Assembly: GCA_025057905.1 (NCBI GenBank)
Contig: JANWUX010000001.1
Location: 208,155 to 272,154 of the forward strand
Reading direction: 5' to 3'
Source: Patescibacteria group bacterium
Lineage (GTDB): Bacteria > Patescibacteriota > Microgenomatia > UBA1406 > GWC2-37-13
Length of the DNA: 64,000 bases
The notes beneath the pieces were generated by a model. It ran no database searches. It was not told the DNA's origin and saw only the letters and a program-made list of their open reading frames with translations. A program made the translations under genes and the position numbers. This document shows, piece by piece, positions 52,140-62,810 of this stretch; the stretch's first letter is position 1; each line of letters starts with the position of its first letter.

Positions 52140-53036
52140 ATGAATAAAAACTTATTTCAGTTCTCCGTTATCATTCCCGTCTATAAGAATTATCAGTTCT
52201 TTTTAAAAAATCTAAAAAGAAATTATCGATTTTTATCTGATTGTCAGTTAATTGTAGTAAATGATTATCCGGCAGTCAAAATAAGAAAGATGATCTTGCA
52301 CATCTACCCTTCAATCACGGTAATTGACAATGAGAGAAACCTTGGTTTTGGAGAGAGCATTAATCAAGGGGTTAAAATGGCTAAAGGGAAGTATCTTTTT
52401 TTGCTTAATTCCGATGTTATCATCCAAGATTTCTCATTTAAAAAAATTATTGATTTGTTCAGAAAAAACACCAGGCTTTTTGCCGTCAGTCTAATCCAAA
52501 AAGAAAAAAATGGTAAGACAGTTGGCGCCAACCGGGGTTTCTTTAAAGACGGTCTAATTTATCACCAGTCAAGAATCTTCGATCAAGACAAACCGAGTTT
52601 TAATTTTTGGGCTGAGGGTGGCTCAACAATTTTAAGAAAAGATATCTTTGAAAGATTAGGAGGGTTTGATGATCTTTTTTCGCCTTTTTATTGGGAAGAT
52701 GTCGACTTGAGCTATCGAGCTTGGAAGGCAGGTTATGAAATAATCTTTGACCCAAGAGTGGTCGTAATCCATCATCATGAAACCACCATCAGCCGGTACT
52801 TTAAAAAGGACACTGTAAGGAAAATCGCCCTTAGAAATCAACTTCTTTTTTTCTGGAAGAATGTTACTGACAGCTCTCTCTGGAAAAATCATTTTTTTCA
52901 TCTTTTAGGCTACATAAATCAACCAGGATTTTTTGAAGCTTTTTTTAGATTGCATAAATTAATATCAAGAAGAAACAAAGTCTTAAAATTGTTTAAAAAA
53001 ACAGATAAAGAGATTCTTGACTTGTTTCAATCATGA
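52140..53036 (+). CDS. Family 2 glycosyltransferase
   Basis: FSVIIPVYKNYQFFLKNL, YLFLLNSDVIIQDFSF, GGFDDLFSPFYWEDVDLSYRAWKAGYEIIFDP. Confidence 0.9.
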   Translation: MNKNLFQFSVIIPVYKNYQFFLKNLKRNYRFLSDCQLIVVNDYPAVKIRKMILHIYPSITVIDNERNLGFGESINQGVKMAKGKYLFLLNSDVIIQDFSFKKIIDLFRKNTRLFAVSLIQKEKNGKTVGANRGFFKDGLIYHQSRIFDQDKPSFNFWAEGGSTILRKDIFERLGGFDDLFSPFYWEDVDLSYRAWKAGYEIIFDPRVVVIHHHETTISRYFKKDTVRKIALRNQLLFFWKNVTDSSLWKNHFFHLLGYINQPGFFEAFFRLHKLISRRNKVLKLFKKTDKEILDLFQS

Positions 53037-54607
53037 AAAAATCACTATTTTTTGTTTTTGTTATCAGTCTCCTTTCAACTTTTTTGTTTCTCTTCAAAAT
53101 AACCAGAGTTCCCCCGGCTTTAAATGCTGATGAAGCCACTAACGCGTATGATGCCTATTCTATTCTTTTGACTGGTCAAGATCAGCATGGTCACTTTCTG
53201 CCTCTGCGATTTCAGTCTTTTGGTGACTATAAACTGCCAGTAATAACTTATCTTTTAATTCCCTGGGTAGCAGTTTTTGGTCTGACCGAATGGGCCGTAA
53301 GACTGGTTAACCTGCCATTCGTCTTCTTTTTTCCAATTTTAGTTTATCTTCTGACAAAAGAACTTTTTCGGTCAACCCCGATAGCCATGATTGCTTCTTT
53401 TTTAACTGGATTCTCACCGGGGCTTCAGACGCTCGGTCGACAAGCCCATGAAGGTTATCTGACGGCTTTTTTTCTAACTTTATCTTTTTACTTAATATTG
53501 AAGGGAATGAAAAGAATCTCTTTTGGTTACGTAATTGTCTTTGGCCTTTCTTATTTTTTGTTTCTCTTTGGTTATCACTCATCTCGAATCTGGGTCTTGA
53601 TGATTATTGGTCTTCTAGTTTATCTAACTTTGAAAAAGAAGATTTCATTTTACTACCTTTTAATAAGCTTAATAATCACTCTTTTCTTTATATACACAGA
53701 TCTTCGCTATCAACCAACAAGAGTTGTCAATCTCATGTTTTTTAAAACGCCTGGCTTTGCAAGCAAACTAACCGAGTTAAGAAATGAAACTCCATTTCAA
53801 GTACTTCATAACTTATTTACACTTGCCTTTCGAGAGCTAACTAGTAATTATTTAATCTACTTCTCGCCTCAGTTTCTGGTGATTGAGGGAGATAAAAATC
53901 CCCGCTTCGGCTTTGAGGGTGTCTCACCGATAACACCAGTAGAATATTTATTCATCTTCATCGGTCTTTATTTTCTCTTTGCTAACAGGGAAAAGTGGCG
54001 TTGGCTGATTCTAATATTAATTTTGCTGGCGCCATTTTCTGGAAGTTTATCCTGGGCGAAACAATCCCTCACTCGAACCGTTTTTCTTCTTATACCTTTT
54101 TTTATTGTTGCTAGTTATGGCTTCTTTAACTTTATAAAGAAAACTAATCTTTTGTTAGGTCTTTTTTTTGTACTTTTTTATATTCTTTTCTTATTTTTCT
54201 CTTGGGAGTTTTACTTTTTTCACTATCCAAAAAGAGCAGTGGTCCTTCGAAGTTGGCAGGTTGGTTACCGAGAATTGGCTGATTATATAAAAACAAATTA
54301 TCACAAATTTGACCGCTTTTACCTTACTCGAAAAAACGGACAACCCTACATTTTTCTTCTTTTTTTTCTTCGTTATCCACCCCAGCGATTTCAACAGCAA
54401 GCCAGGCTCTTACCCCCTGATGAGTACGGCTTTACTCAAGTAAGAGAGTTTGACAAATTCTATTTTGAACTCTGGCCTATCAAGGAAACGAAAAACTATG
54501 TCATCATTGGTTATCCCGACGATTTCAATCTTCACGAAGAAAAAAAACTTAAGGAAATCAAGATCGGGACAGAAACTATCTTTCTAATAAAGGAAGTTAG
54601 AGACTGA
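53033..54607 (+). CDS. GT39-like membrane glycosyltransferase
   Basis: 524 aa; RVPPALNADEATNAYDAYSILLTGQDQHGHFLPLRFQSFGDYKLPVITYLLIP. Confidence 0.87.
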   Translation: MKKSLFFVFVISLLSTFLFLFKITRVPPALNADEATNAYDAYSILLTGQDQHGHFLPLRFQSFGDYKLPVITYLLIPWVAVFGLTEWAVRLVNLPFVFFFPILVYLLTKELFRSTPIAMIASFLTGFSPGLQTLGRQAHEGYLTAFFLTLSFYLILKGMKRISFGYVIVFGLSYFLFLFGYHSSRIWVLMIIGLLVYLTLKKKISFYYLLISLIITLFFIYTDLRYQPTRVVNLMFFKTPGFASKLTELRNETPFQVLHNLFTLAFRELTSNYLIYFSPQFLVIEGDKNPRFGFEGVSPITPVEYLFIFIGLYFLFANREKWRWLILILILLAPFSGSLSWAKQSLTRTVFLLIPFFIVASYGFFNFIKKTNLLLGLFFVLFYILFLFFSWEFYFFHYPKRAVVLRSWQVGYRELADYIKTNYHKFDRFYLTRKNGQPYIFLLFFLRYPPQRFQQQARLLPPDEYGFTQVREFDKFYFELWPIKETKNYVIIGYPDDFNLHEEKKLKEIKIGTETIFLIKEVRD

Positions 54608-55276
54608 CTACACTTTAATTATTCCGATGAGTAGATTATAGATAGAATGAATAAAAATTGGTGAGAAAAGACTTTGCCGCCAAAGAAAAATCAGTCCGTT
54701 GACTATTGATAGAAAAACATTTGTTATTAAAGCCAAGAAAAGAAAACTGCCCGTTGTTCTTGGGTCTGAAAAAAGAATCGGAATATGAAGAAAAAAAAAC
54801 AAAACACTTGCAAAAAAAGTCGATGAAAATAAGTTCTTCGAGTCCTCATAAAGTCTTTTTAGAATAAATCCTCGAGAAATAACTTCCTCATGAAAAGCAG
54901 AAACAAGAGAAACAAAAATAAAAAAAAGAAAAGAATCAGGTATTAGTAAATTTTCAAGAGAGAAAAAATCACCGGTTCTTAAATAGTAACCGAAGAAAAT
55001 CGTTATTAATAAGATTAAAATTAAAGATGAAGCATAAAAAAAATCATTGATGATCAACTTGGGTCTGAAGAAAAGATATAAACTCTCAAAAATGGGTTTT
55101 TTTTCGATTTTTTTTATGTAATAAAAAACTGGCAAAGTGAAAACTAAAAATTTGATGATTATCTCATCAAACCAAATCGGCATTTTAAAATAAGAGCGAT
55201 AAAAAGCCCAGACAATCAAGATGACTGCCCAAAAGTTTAATGCTTTCTGAACTGGTTTTTTTTCTTTTTTTGCCAT
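54608..55276 (-). CDS. CPBP family intramembrane metalloprotease (CAAX-like)
   Basis: 222 aa; FVSLVSAFHEEVISRGFILKRLYE, FFLHIPILFS, FIHSIYNLLIG. Confidence 0.86.
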   Translation of the reverse strand: MAKKEKKPVQKALNFWAVILIVWAFYRSYFKMPIWFDEIIIKFLVFTLPVFYYIKKIEKKPIFESLYLFFRPKLIINDFFYASSLILILLITIFFGYYLRTGDFFSLENLLIPDSFLFFIFVSLVSAFHEEVISRGFILKRLYEDSKNLFSSTFFASVLFFFLHIPILFSDPRTTGSFLFLALITNVFLSIVNGLIFLWRQSLFSPIFIHSIYNLLIGIIKV

Positions 55277-55282
55277 TGAAAT

Positions 55283-56371
55283 TTACTCTAAAAAGTCTCT
55301 TAACTTTCTAGCCCGACTGGGATGCTTAAGCTTTCTTATTGCCTTTGCTTCAATTTGTCTAATTCGCTCTCGGGTGACTCGAAACTCTCGACCAACCTCC
55401 TCCAAAGTTTTCGGTCGACCATCATCCAGACCAAACCTCATGATTAAAACTTTTTTTTCTCTAGGAGATAGAGAGTCAAGAACCTTAGCGATTGCATCTT
55501 TAAGAAGCTCTTGTGAAACTTTGTCATAGAGGCTAGGTTGATTAGTGTCGGGAACAAACTGCTCAAGAGTAGCCTCTTTGTCATCACCGATTGGCGTGGA
55601 CAAAGATCGAGGCTGTTGAGAAATTCTAATTAAGTTTTCAACCTCCTCGACCGAAATTCCCATCTCTTTAGCAATCTCCTTGATTTTAGGCTCTCGGCTT
55701 AATTTCTGGGTTAGTCGCCGTTGAACTTTGTAGTAGCGATTAATCTGATCAACCATATGAACGGGAATCCTAATCGTTCTCGATTGATCAGCAATGGCTC
55801 GAGTAATCGCTTGTCTTATCCACCAGGTAGCATAGGTAGAAAACTTAAAACCTCGTCGCCAGTCATATTTCTCAACTCCACGAATCAATCCTTTGTTGCC
55901 TTCTTGAATTAAGTCAAGAAAAGAAAGTTTCTTTCCTAGGTACTTTTTGGCAATGGAAACAACTAAGCGAAGATTTGCTTTGATGAGTTTTTCTTTAGCT
56001 TCTAGATCACCTTTTTCATATCTCTTAGCCAACTCAATCTCTTCGTCAAAAGTTAATAGAGGTGTTTTTCCAATCTCTTTTAGATACATCTTTATTGGAT
56101 CAAGAGACTCGCCTTGCTTTAAGACAGCCAGACTCTCTAACTCTTTCTCAATTTCTTCCACTGATTTTTTTGCATCATGTTCGTCTTTAGTTGAGATCGT
56201 CTCGAAAATATCAATACCATCTTTTAGGGCTTTATCGAAAAAATCATCAATTTCATCTATGTGCTTTTCCGGCTCCGGGAAAACAAGAAGAATATCATCC
56301 TGGATTAAGAAACCATCATCTTTTCCTTGTTTGAGAAGATCTTTGAGTGTTTTAGGCAACTTAGTTTTCAT
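55283..56371 (-). CDS. rpoD: RNA polymerase primary sigma factor
   Basis: 362 aa; [89 protein letters not shown]. Confidence 0.97.
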   Translation of the reverse strand: MKTKLPKTLKDLLKQGKDDGFLIQDDILLVFPEPEKHIDEIDDFFDKALKDGIDIFETISTKDEHDAKKSVEEIEKELESLAVLKQGESLDPIKMYLKEIGKTPLLTFDEEIELAKRYEKGDLEAKEKLIKANLRLVVSIAKKYLGKKLSFLDLIQEGNKGLIRGVEKYDWRRGFKFSTYATWWIRQAITRAIADQSRTIRIPVHMVDQINRYYKVQRRLTQKLSREPKIKEIAKEMGISVEEVENLIRISQQPRSLSTPIGDDKEATLEQFVPDTNQPSLYDKVSQELLKDAIAKVLDSLSPREKKVLIMRFGLDDGRPKTLEEVGREFRVTRERIRQIEAKAIRKLKHPSRARKLRDFLE

Positions 56372-56399
56372 CCTTTTTTCATTTTTAATAGAGATTTTA

Positions 56400-58175
56400 C
56401 TATTGCTGAAGACTTTTTTCTACTTCTTTTAATTGTTGATTTAACTGAACAAGTCTTAATCTCTCATTTTCTGTTTCTTGATTCGCTTCCAAGATTTCTC
56501 TTATCTCTTTTTTAAGAGAGTTTTTCTTTATTTCAAGAGAAATTTTTTCTAGACTTCTAAAGGAAAAAGGTGTTTCAAGAGAAGAAAAGAGATAGACCTC
56601 ATCAAAAACTGATTTTAGCTCGGCTGGCAAGTGATCAACAAAAGTTTCTAAAGAGTAAGTCCCACCTTTATTCTGATATTCAAGAAAGTGAAAAATAATT
56701 TTTTGGAAGGCAGGCTGGGAAAAATCTGCCGGGGAAAGAATGCTGAAAATTTTTTTTGCCAAAACAAAAGGCTCTTCATCTTGAAAAAGACAACTAAGAA
56801 GAAATTTCTCAATGAGTATTTTTCGCTCATCTGGATTGATTTTTTTGTAGTTAAGATTAACTAGATAGCGTTGCTGTCTCTTGTTTTCAATCATTTTGAT
56901 CATTTTTCTTATCACTGACTCACTGACTTCAAGAATCTTGGTGATTTTTTTTAGATAATGATCCTTGATGATTGGGTTGGCAATTTTTTCAATAAATGGA
57001 AGAACTTTTTCTGCTAATTTCTTTTTATTAACTGGCGTCAGTTCCGGGTATTCCCTATGAGCAGTATCAATTATAAAGTCGTAGATGTTGCTTGATTGTT
57101 TGATATAGGTTTTAAAAAGGCTGAAATTTTCAATAATTGCCTCATCAGGATCTTTATTTATCGGCAGCTTAACTACTCTTATCTCAAAATCAAGTTTTTC
57201 TGCTTGATCTATAGCTCTTTTTGTTGACTTGATACCAGCCTTATCGACATCAAACATAAGTGTTAATCTATCAGTGTAACGTTTTAAAAAGATTAACTGC
57301 TGAAAAGTTAATGATGTTCCTTTAACGGCAACAAAATTTTTTAAACCATACTGAAAAGGTAAAATCACATCAAATTCACCTTCGACTAAATACACGTTGT
57401 TTTCTTTCTTAATTGTTTCCTTAGCTTGATCGATTCCATAAAGAATCTCTCCTTTTCGAAAAAGAAGAGTTTCAGGCGAGTTGATGTATTTTGACTCGCT
57501 TGAAGTCTGGTCAAGAACTCGACCAGAAAAACCAACAATCAAACCTCGAGCATCTTTGATGGAAAAAATTAATCTCCCTCGAAAAAAATCAATCAGATTA
57601 CCCTTGTCAGTTTTTTTAGCCAAACCATTATCAAGAATCTCTTCTTCGGTAAAATTTTTTCTCTTTAAGAAATCTAGGAGGGAAGTCCAAGAATTTGGCG
57701 CATAACCAAGATTAAATTGAGTAATGATATCAGTGGTTAAACCACGCTGGCGAAGGTAGTTAAGAGCTCTTTCACCGTATTTTTGCTTAAGTAAAACAAA
57801 CGAGAAAAATTCAGCAGCAAGATTGTTCATTTGCAAAAAGCGCTGTTTTTTTTTCCAGATCTTATCTTCAAAGCTAAGACTGTGAACAAAGGGAACGCCG
57901 GCTCGCTGAGCTAGCTCTTTAAGAGCTTCATAAAAAGTAAGATTCTCCCATTTCATCATAAACTTAATTACATCCCCCCCTTCGTCACAGGCGCCAAAAC
58001 ACCGCCAAATCTGCCGCTCAGGAGATACAATGAATGAAGGTGTCTTCTCCTGATGAAATGGGCAAAGAGCCTTGAAGTTTCTACCAGCTTTTTTTAGAAC
58101 AATAAAACTGCTGATAAAATCAACAATATCAATTCTTTTTTTAATCTCTTCAATCAGCGAATAATTCATAATCAT
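56400..58175 (-). CDS. dnaG: DNA primase
   Basis: 591 aa; [55 protein letters not shown] ... LMFDVDKAG. Confidence 0.96.
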   Translation of the reverse strand: MIMNYSLIEEIKKRIDIVDFISSFIVLKKAGRNFKALCPFHQEKTPSFIVSPERQIWRCFGACDEGGDVIKFMMKWENLTFYEALKELAQRAGVPFVHSLSFEDKIWKKKQRFLQMNNLAAEFFSFVLLKQKYGERALNYLRQRGLTTDIITQFNLGYAPNSWTSLLDFLKRKNFTEEEILDNGLAKKTDKGNLIDFFRGRLIFSIKDARGLIVGFSGRVLDQTSSESKYINSPETLLFRKGEILYGIDQAKETIKKENNVYLVEGEFDVILPFQYGLKNFVAVKGTSLTFQQLIFLKRYTDRLTLMFDVDKAGIKSTKRAIDQAEKLDFEIRVVKLPINKDPDEAIIENFSLFKTYIKQSSNIYDFIIDTAHREYPELTPVNKKKLAEKVLPFIEKIANPIIKDHYLKKITKILEVSESVIRKMIKMIENKRQQRYLVNLNYKKINPDERKILIEKFLLSCLFQDEEPFVLAKKIFSILSPADFSQPAFQKIIFHFLEYQNKGGTYSLETFVDHLPAELKSVFDEVYLFSSLETPFSFRSLEKISLEIKKNSLKKEIREILEANQETENERLRLVQLNQQLKEVEKSLQQ

Positions 58176-58239
58176 ATTTTATCAAGGCTCCATTCAAAAA
58201 ATTGATATTTAAGGAGAATTTAACTATCATATAGGTATT

Positions 58240-59700
58240 ATGATTTATCTTTTTTTGAACAGGAATAACATCAAGACTCTTTTCGTAAAAAAAACCTTTC
58301 TAAAGCAAGAGGAGATCGCTTTTTTTGAAAAAGATTATCACTCAGAGCTAATCTCAATTAATAAACCGCTAAATGTTGATATTATTGCCTCGGCCTTGAA
58401 AGAATCAATCTCGGCTCTTTCCTCGAAAAACCAAAGAGAAAATCGGCTCTTCTTAATTCTTCCTCAGGAATTCTTCTATTTTTTTAGAACAGAAGTACCT
58501 TTCGATATCGCTAAACCAGCTATTAATTCATTCATCACTGACAAAATCTCAACGACTTTAGCTTTGTTACCCGAAGAGATAATTTTCGACTATTTCATTA
58601 AGGAGACTAAGACCCAGAAAATTATCAATTTTTTCGGTTTGAAGAAAGAAAAACTGGATTCACTGGAGAAAGCGGCCGAACTTATTGATCTAAAAATTAT
58701 CAATGTTATCCCTGAACCACTTGTTTACTATAAACTTTTTGAAAAAACCCTAAAAAACGATAAACAAGAGGTAATTTTTTATGCAATCCTTGAAAAAGGG
58801 TTTATCTATGGCTATGTTTTTGATAATTTTGGTCTTGTTGACAAAACTCAGTTTTTCGAAACCCTAAATGAAGAAAAGAACTACCTCAAGACATTAAGGA
58901 ATATCATTGGCAAAATTGAGGAAAGAAAAATAAAACTCAACAGAATTATTTTGTCTGGACATCAATCAGATAAGATTCGTCAAGATACCTTCACTCGGGA
59001 TATCGGTATCTGGACGAATCCTTTGAAAAGAATAGTTCCTAATTACTATGAAAACTACCTAAAGACTCTTGTTGTTAAAAATCAAGAAATCTTCCCAATA
59101 TTGATATACGATGTTTGTTTTGGAGCTTTCATTTTTTCCAAGGAAGAAAAATTTTCGATATTTAAAAACCACCAACTTTCAAAAAAAGAAATCTATCGGT
59201 CAAAGTTAAAAAAATCATCAAAAAAAGAAGCTTTCATTTTTATCATTTCATTTCTAGTTTCCCTTGGTGGCTTTTTGGTTTTGAGCAATATTAACAATCT
59301 CAAAAACTATCGTTTCTCACTCTTCAATAATCGACAGAATGAAAAAGTTCAAGCTCAAATGTCTCCAACCCCTCAACCACAACTCAATTCTTCAACTCCT
59401 CAAGTTACTATAAAAAAGGAGGAACTAAAAATTCAGGTTTTAAATGGCTCAGGCATACCGGGAAAAGCGGGTGAGTTAAGATCAATTCTGAAAGAAAAAG
59501 GCTATTCAGAAGTGATCACTGGAAACGCTGATAATTTTAATTATCAAAATACAGAGATCAAAGTAAAAAAGTCAAAATCCCAAGCTCTCAATCAGATAAA
59601 GAAAGATCTCGGTTATTATTTTTCTCTCCTTAAAGAGAGTTTTCTTGAAGAAAGAGAAATACCCGACATTATCATTATTGTTGGCTCTGATTTCAAATGA
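58240..59700 (+). CDS. PilM/GspL-like actin-fold N-terminal region, TM, LytR_C-terminal (CpsA-type) domain
   Basis: 486 aa; FLILPQEFFYFFRTEVPF..., single TM AFIFIISFLVSLGGFLVLSNI, C-term LKIQVLNGSGIPGKAGELRSILKEKGYSEVITGNADNFNYQNTEIKVKK. Confidence 0.6.
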   Translation: MIYLFLNRNNIKTLFVKKTFLKQEEIAFFEKDYHSELISINKPLNVDIIASALKESISALSSKNQRENRLFLILPQEFFYFFRTEVPFDIAKPAINSFITDKISTTLALLPEEIIFDYFIKETKTQKIINFFGLKKEKLDSLEKAAELIDLKIINVIPEPLVYYKLFEKTLKNDKQEVIFYAILEKGFIYGYVFDNFGLVDKTQFFETLNEEKNYLKTLRNIIGKIEERKIKLNRIILSGHQSDKIRQDTFTRDIGIWTNPLKRIVPNYYENYLKTLVVKNQEIFPILIYDVCFGAFIFSKEEKFSIFKNHQLSKKEIYRSKLKKSSKKEAFIFIISFLVSLGGFLVLSNINNLKNYRFSLFNNRQNEKVQAQMSPTPQPQLNSSTPQVTIKKEELKIQVLNGSGIPGKAGELRSILKEKGYSEVITGNADNFNYQNTEIKVKKSKSQALNQIKKDLGYYFSLLKESFLEEREIPDIIIIVGSDFK

Positions 59701-59725
59701 TAATTTCTTCTTTTGATTCTTCTTT

Positions 59726-60736
59726 ATGAGAAAAGAGGAGGTAAAAAAAAGATATACAAATATTCTGGAAAGAATCTCTCTTGAAAAAAAAAAGATGGAA
59801 CTCAGAAATCTGGAAAGTCAATTGAACCAACCTGATTTTTGGCTTAGCCCTCAAAGAGCCACCGAAGCTATGAAAGAAATAAGTCAACTAAGAAAAGAAA
59901 TTGACGATCTCGAAACTATTCAACTTCTTCTTGAGGAAAATCACCTCGACCAAGCCGAGGAAATAATCAAGAAATACGAAATAAGTCTTTTTCTTTCAGG
60001 CAATTATGACAAAAATGACGCTATCTTCTCCATCTATGCTGGCCAGGGAGGTACAGAGGCAATGGATTGGGCTCAGATGCTTTTTCGAATGTACACTCGG
60101 TATTTTGAAAGAAAAGGCTGGCGATGGGAAGAGATCGACAGAGTAAGAGGAGAAGAAGCAGGTATTAAAAGCATCACCATCAATGTTTATGGCCAATTTG
60201 TTTATGGTTATTTAAAGGCAGAAGCAGGAGTTCATCGACTCGTCAGACTTTCTCCGTTTAACGCTGATAACTTGCGACAAACTTCTTTTGCCTTAGTTGA
60301 AGTTCTTCCCCAAATTGAAGAGAATGAAATTAAGATCAAGGAAGACGAACTAGTTTGGCAATTTTATCGATCCGGAGGCAAGGGAGGTCAGAATGTTAAC
60401 AAAGTAGAAACAGCAGTTAGACTAATTCACAAACCAACAGGTATTGTCGTCACTTGTCAAAGTGAACGCTATCAGGAAGCCAACCGAAAAAATGCTCTAA
60501 AGATCCTTCGAGGAAAGCTTTGGGCTACGGAACAAGAAAAGAAAGAAAAGACTCTTTCCTCACTCAAACAAAGAGCCTTACCCTCCTGGGGTAGACAAAT
60601 TAGAAGCTATGTCTTTCACCCTTACAAACTTATCAAAGATCTTCGAACGAGCTATCAAGAAACTAATATTGAGAAAGTTCTCGATGGCGACCTGGATGAT
60701 TTTATTAAAGCGTTTTTGAAAACAAACAAGAATTAG
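59726..60736 (+). CDS. prfB: Peptide chain release factor 2 (no programmed frameshift)
   Basis: 336 aa; [53 protein letters not shown] (SPF motif), [17 protein letters not shown] (GGQ). Confidence 0.96.
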   Translation: MRKEEVKKRYTNILERISLEKKKMELRNLESQLNQPDFWLSPQRATEAMKEISQLRKEIDDLETIQLLLEENHLDQAEEIIKKYEISLFLSGNYDKNDAIFSIYAGQGGTEAMDWAQMLFRMYTRYFERKGWRWEEIDRVRGEEAGIKSITINVYGQFVYGYLKAEAGVHRLVRLSPFNADNLRQTSFALVEVLPQIEENEIKIKEDELVWQFYRSGGKGGQNVNKVETAVRLIHKPTGIVVTCQSERYQEANRKNALKILRGKLWATEQEKKEKTLSSLKQRALPSWGRQIRSYVFHPYKLIKDLRTSYQETNIEKVLDGDLDDFIKAFLKTNKN

Positions 60737-60792
60737 AAAAGGATAGTAAATTTGAATCTTAAGTGTAAACTCTGTATGATAAGGATTACCTA

Positions 60793-61227
60793 ATGACCAA
60801 CATCATTCACACTCTTAAAGACCATTCTTCTGAACAAAAACTTAGCCTTACTCTTTTTTTAATCTTCGTCGCTTTTTCTGTTATTTTTGGGGTGCTAAGT
60901 GGTTTTTTTCTTTATCGGGTAACCAGAATGCCAATAACGAAAAACGGTGAGGATCCAAAAAAATCAAAAAAAATTGTTGGCATCGAAGATAGGAATACCT
61001 TCAAAGATCAAGCTGAAGGAATACTTAGAGAAGGGGGGATCAATGGTGAAGGAAATTTTCATCTAGAAAGACCAGGTGGGCCTTCTCAAAATGTTTATCT
61101 TACCTCAAGTGTTGTTGATCTTTCCCTTTTTATTGGAAAAAAAGTTCGGGTTTGGGGGAAAACTTTTGCAGGAGAAAAAGCTGGCTGGTTAATGGATGTT
61201 GGCTCAGTTGAGATTTTAGATGAATGA
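60793..61227 (+). CDS. Membrane-anchored hypothetical protein with OB-like C-terminal domain
   Basis: 144 aa; TM LTLFLIFVAFSVIFGVLSGFFLY, C-term NVYLTSSVVDLSLFIGKKVRVWGKTFAGEKAGWLMDVGSVEIL. Confidence 0.6.
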   Translation: MTNIIHTLKDHSSEQKLSLTLFLIFVAFSVIFGVLSGFFLYRVTRMPITKNGEDPKKSKKIVGIEDRNTFKDQAEGILREGGINGEGNFHLERPGGPSQNVYLTSSVVDLSLFIGKKVRVWGKTFAGEKAGWLMDVGSVEILDE

Positions 61228-61901
61228 TTATTTTTGAAAAAGTCACGAAGAGATTTCCCCTTGGAAATCTAGGTGTAAGCGATGTTTCTTTTAGGATCGA
61301 AACAAACGAGTTTGTTTTTCTCGTTGGCTCTTCCGGAGCGGGCAAAACAACAATTATTAAGCTTATTAACAGGGAAATTCTTCCCTCATCCGGCTCAATA
61401 ATTATTGACAACGAAGAGATTTCTTCTTCCTCTTACAACAGAACGACTCAACTAAGAAGAAAAATCGGGATTGTTTTTCAGGATTTTAAGCTTCTTTACG
61501 AAAAAAATGTTTTTGAGAATGTTTCGCTTCCCTGTCAGATAAAAAATCTCTCCTGGTCAGAAACAAAAGAAAAAGTCAATCAAGCCTTAGCCTTGGTCGG
61601 TTTGTTAGAAAAAAAAGATTTTTTTCCTATTCAACTATCTATTGGCGAGATCCAACGAGTCGCAATTGCAAGAGCAATAGTCGACAACCGAGACTACCTA
61701 ATTGCCGATGAACCGACTGGTAATCTTGATCCAAAGACTGCCTGGGGGATTATGAAAATCTTTAAAAAGTTCGAAGGCAAAAAAACGATAATCGTTTCCA
61801 CTCATAATAATGATATTGTTAACAGTTTTCAAAAACGAGTAATTGTTCTTAAAAACGCTCGAATCATCAAGGACAAAAGAAAAGGAACATACGAAATATG
61901 A
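61224..61901 (+). CDS. ftsE: Cell division ATP-binding protein FtsE
   Basis: MIIFEKVTKRFPLGNLGVSDVSFRIETNEFVFLVGSSGAGKTTIIKLINRE; LSIGEIQRVAIARAIVDNRDYLIADEPTGNLDPKTAW. Confidence 0.95.
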   Translation: MIIFEKVTKRFPLGNLGVSDVSFRIETNEFVFLVGSSGAGKTTIIKLINREILPSSGSIIIDNEEISSSSYNRTTQLRRKIGIVFQDFKLLYEKNVFENVSLPCQIKNLSWSETKEKVNQALALVGLLEKKDFFPIQLSIGEIQRVAIARAIVDNRDYLIADEPTGNLDPKTAWGIMKIFKKFEGKKTIIVSTHNNDIVNSFQKRVIVLKNARIIKDKRKGTYEI

Positions 61902-62794
61902 TGAAAAAGGTTTTTCAATCATTAAGAAGAAATCCATATCAATCATTGGCTGGCTTTCTGGTTTTATTCTTCAGTCTTTTTTTATCCTTGATTATTTTTA
62001 CAGGTTTGGTCTCTATTAATGGCTTTCTTAACTACTTAGAAACAAAACCTCAGATAATTGTTTATTTCAAACCAGAGACCCCAGAAGAGCTAATCTTCAA
62101 AATTAGAGATGAGCTCTCTCAATCAGGTAAAATTTCCTCAATTAGATATATTTCCCAGAAAGAAGCATTCGACATTTACAAAAGAGCTAACAAAGATAAT
62201 CCTCTGCTTTTAGAGATGGTCTCGGCTGATATTCTCCCCCCGTCTCTTGAAATATCAGCCACAAAACCTTTTTTCTTACCTGAGATCGCTGAGTTTCTCA
62301 AAAGACAATCATCTGTTGATGAAGTTCAATTTCAAAAAGACATTCTTGATGAAATTCTTAAGTTTACTAACACTGCTAGGAGAGTTAGTTTAGTCTTTTT
62401 TGGGTATTTGATCTTGATGGCTGTTGTCGTCTTAAGCACCTCAATTTCTTTAAAAATTGCTCTGAGAAAAGAAGAGATCGAAATTCTAAACCTTATCGGA
62501 GCAAGTCGAGGTTATATAATCAAACCATATCTTCTCGAGAGTGTTTTCTTGGGAATCTTGGCTGCATCATTCTCATTTTTACTTTTTCTTGGGCTTATTA
62601 TTTCAATAAACCCATTTTTGAGAGATTATCTCTCAGGGATTGCCGAACTAGCGGTGGAAATTGGAACACTAAAACTGGTTATTTGGCCTTTAAACCCTGT
62701 TTTTTTCAGTTATCTATTTCTTGTTGTTATTGTCTTTGGAACATTAATTGGAATTGTTTCTTCTCTGTTAGCAAGCGTGAAGTATTTTAAGTAA
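61898..62794 (+). CDS. ftsX: Cell division protein FtsX
   Basis: 298 aa; QSLRRNPYQSLAGFLVLFFSLFLSL, KPQIIVYFKPETPEE, LRKEEIEILNLIGASRGYIIKPYLLESVFLGIL. Confidence 0.95.
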   Translation: MMKKVFQSLRRNPYQSLAGFLVLFFSLFLSLIIFTGLVSINGFLNYLETKPQIIVYFKPETPEELIFKIRDELSQSGKISSIRYISQKEAFDIYKRANKDNPLLLEMVSADILPPSLEISATKPFFLPEIAEFLKRQSSVDEVQFQKDILDEILKFTNTARRVSLVFFGYLILMAVVVLSTSISLKIALRKEEIEILNLIGASRGYIIKPYLLESVFLGILAASFSFLLFLGLIISINPFLRDYLSGIAELAVEIGTLKLVIWPLNPVFFSYLFLVVIVFGTLIGIVSSLLASVKYFK

Positions 62795-62810
62795 AAAATC
62801 CTTAAATAAC

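Noticed and set aside
55721-56515. Plus-strand ORFs within rpoD/dnaG
   Set aside because: Antisense shadows of conserved genes.
59726-60736. Programmed frameshift in prfB
   Set aside because: The gene is one continuous ORF with conserved N-terminal region; no in-frame TGA.
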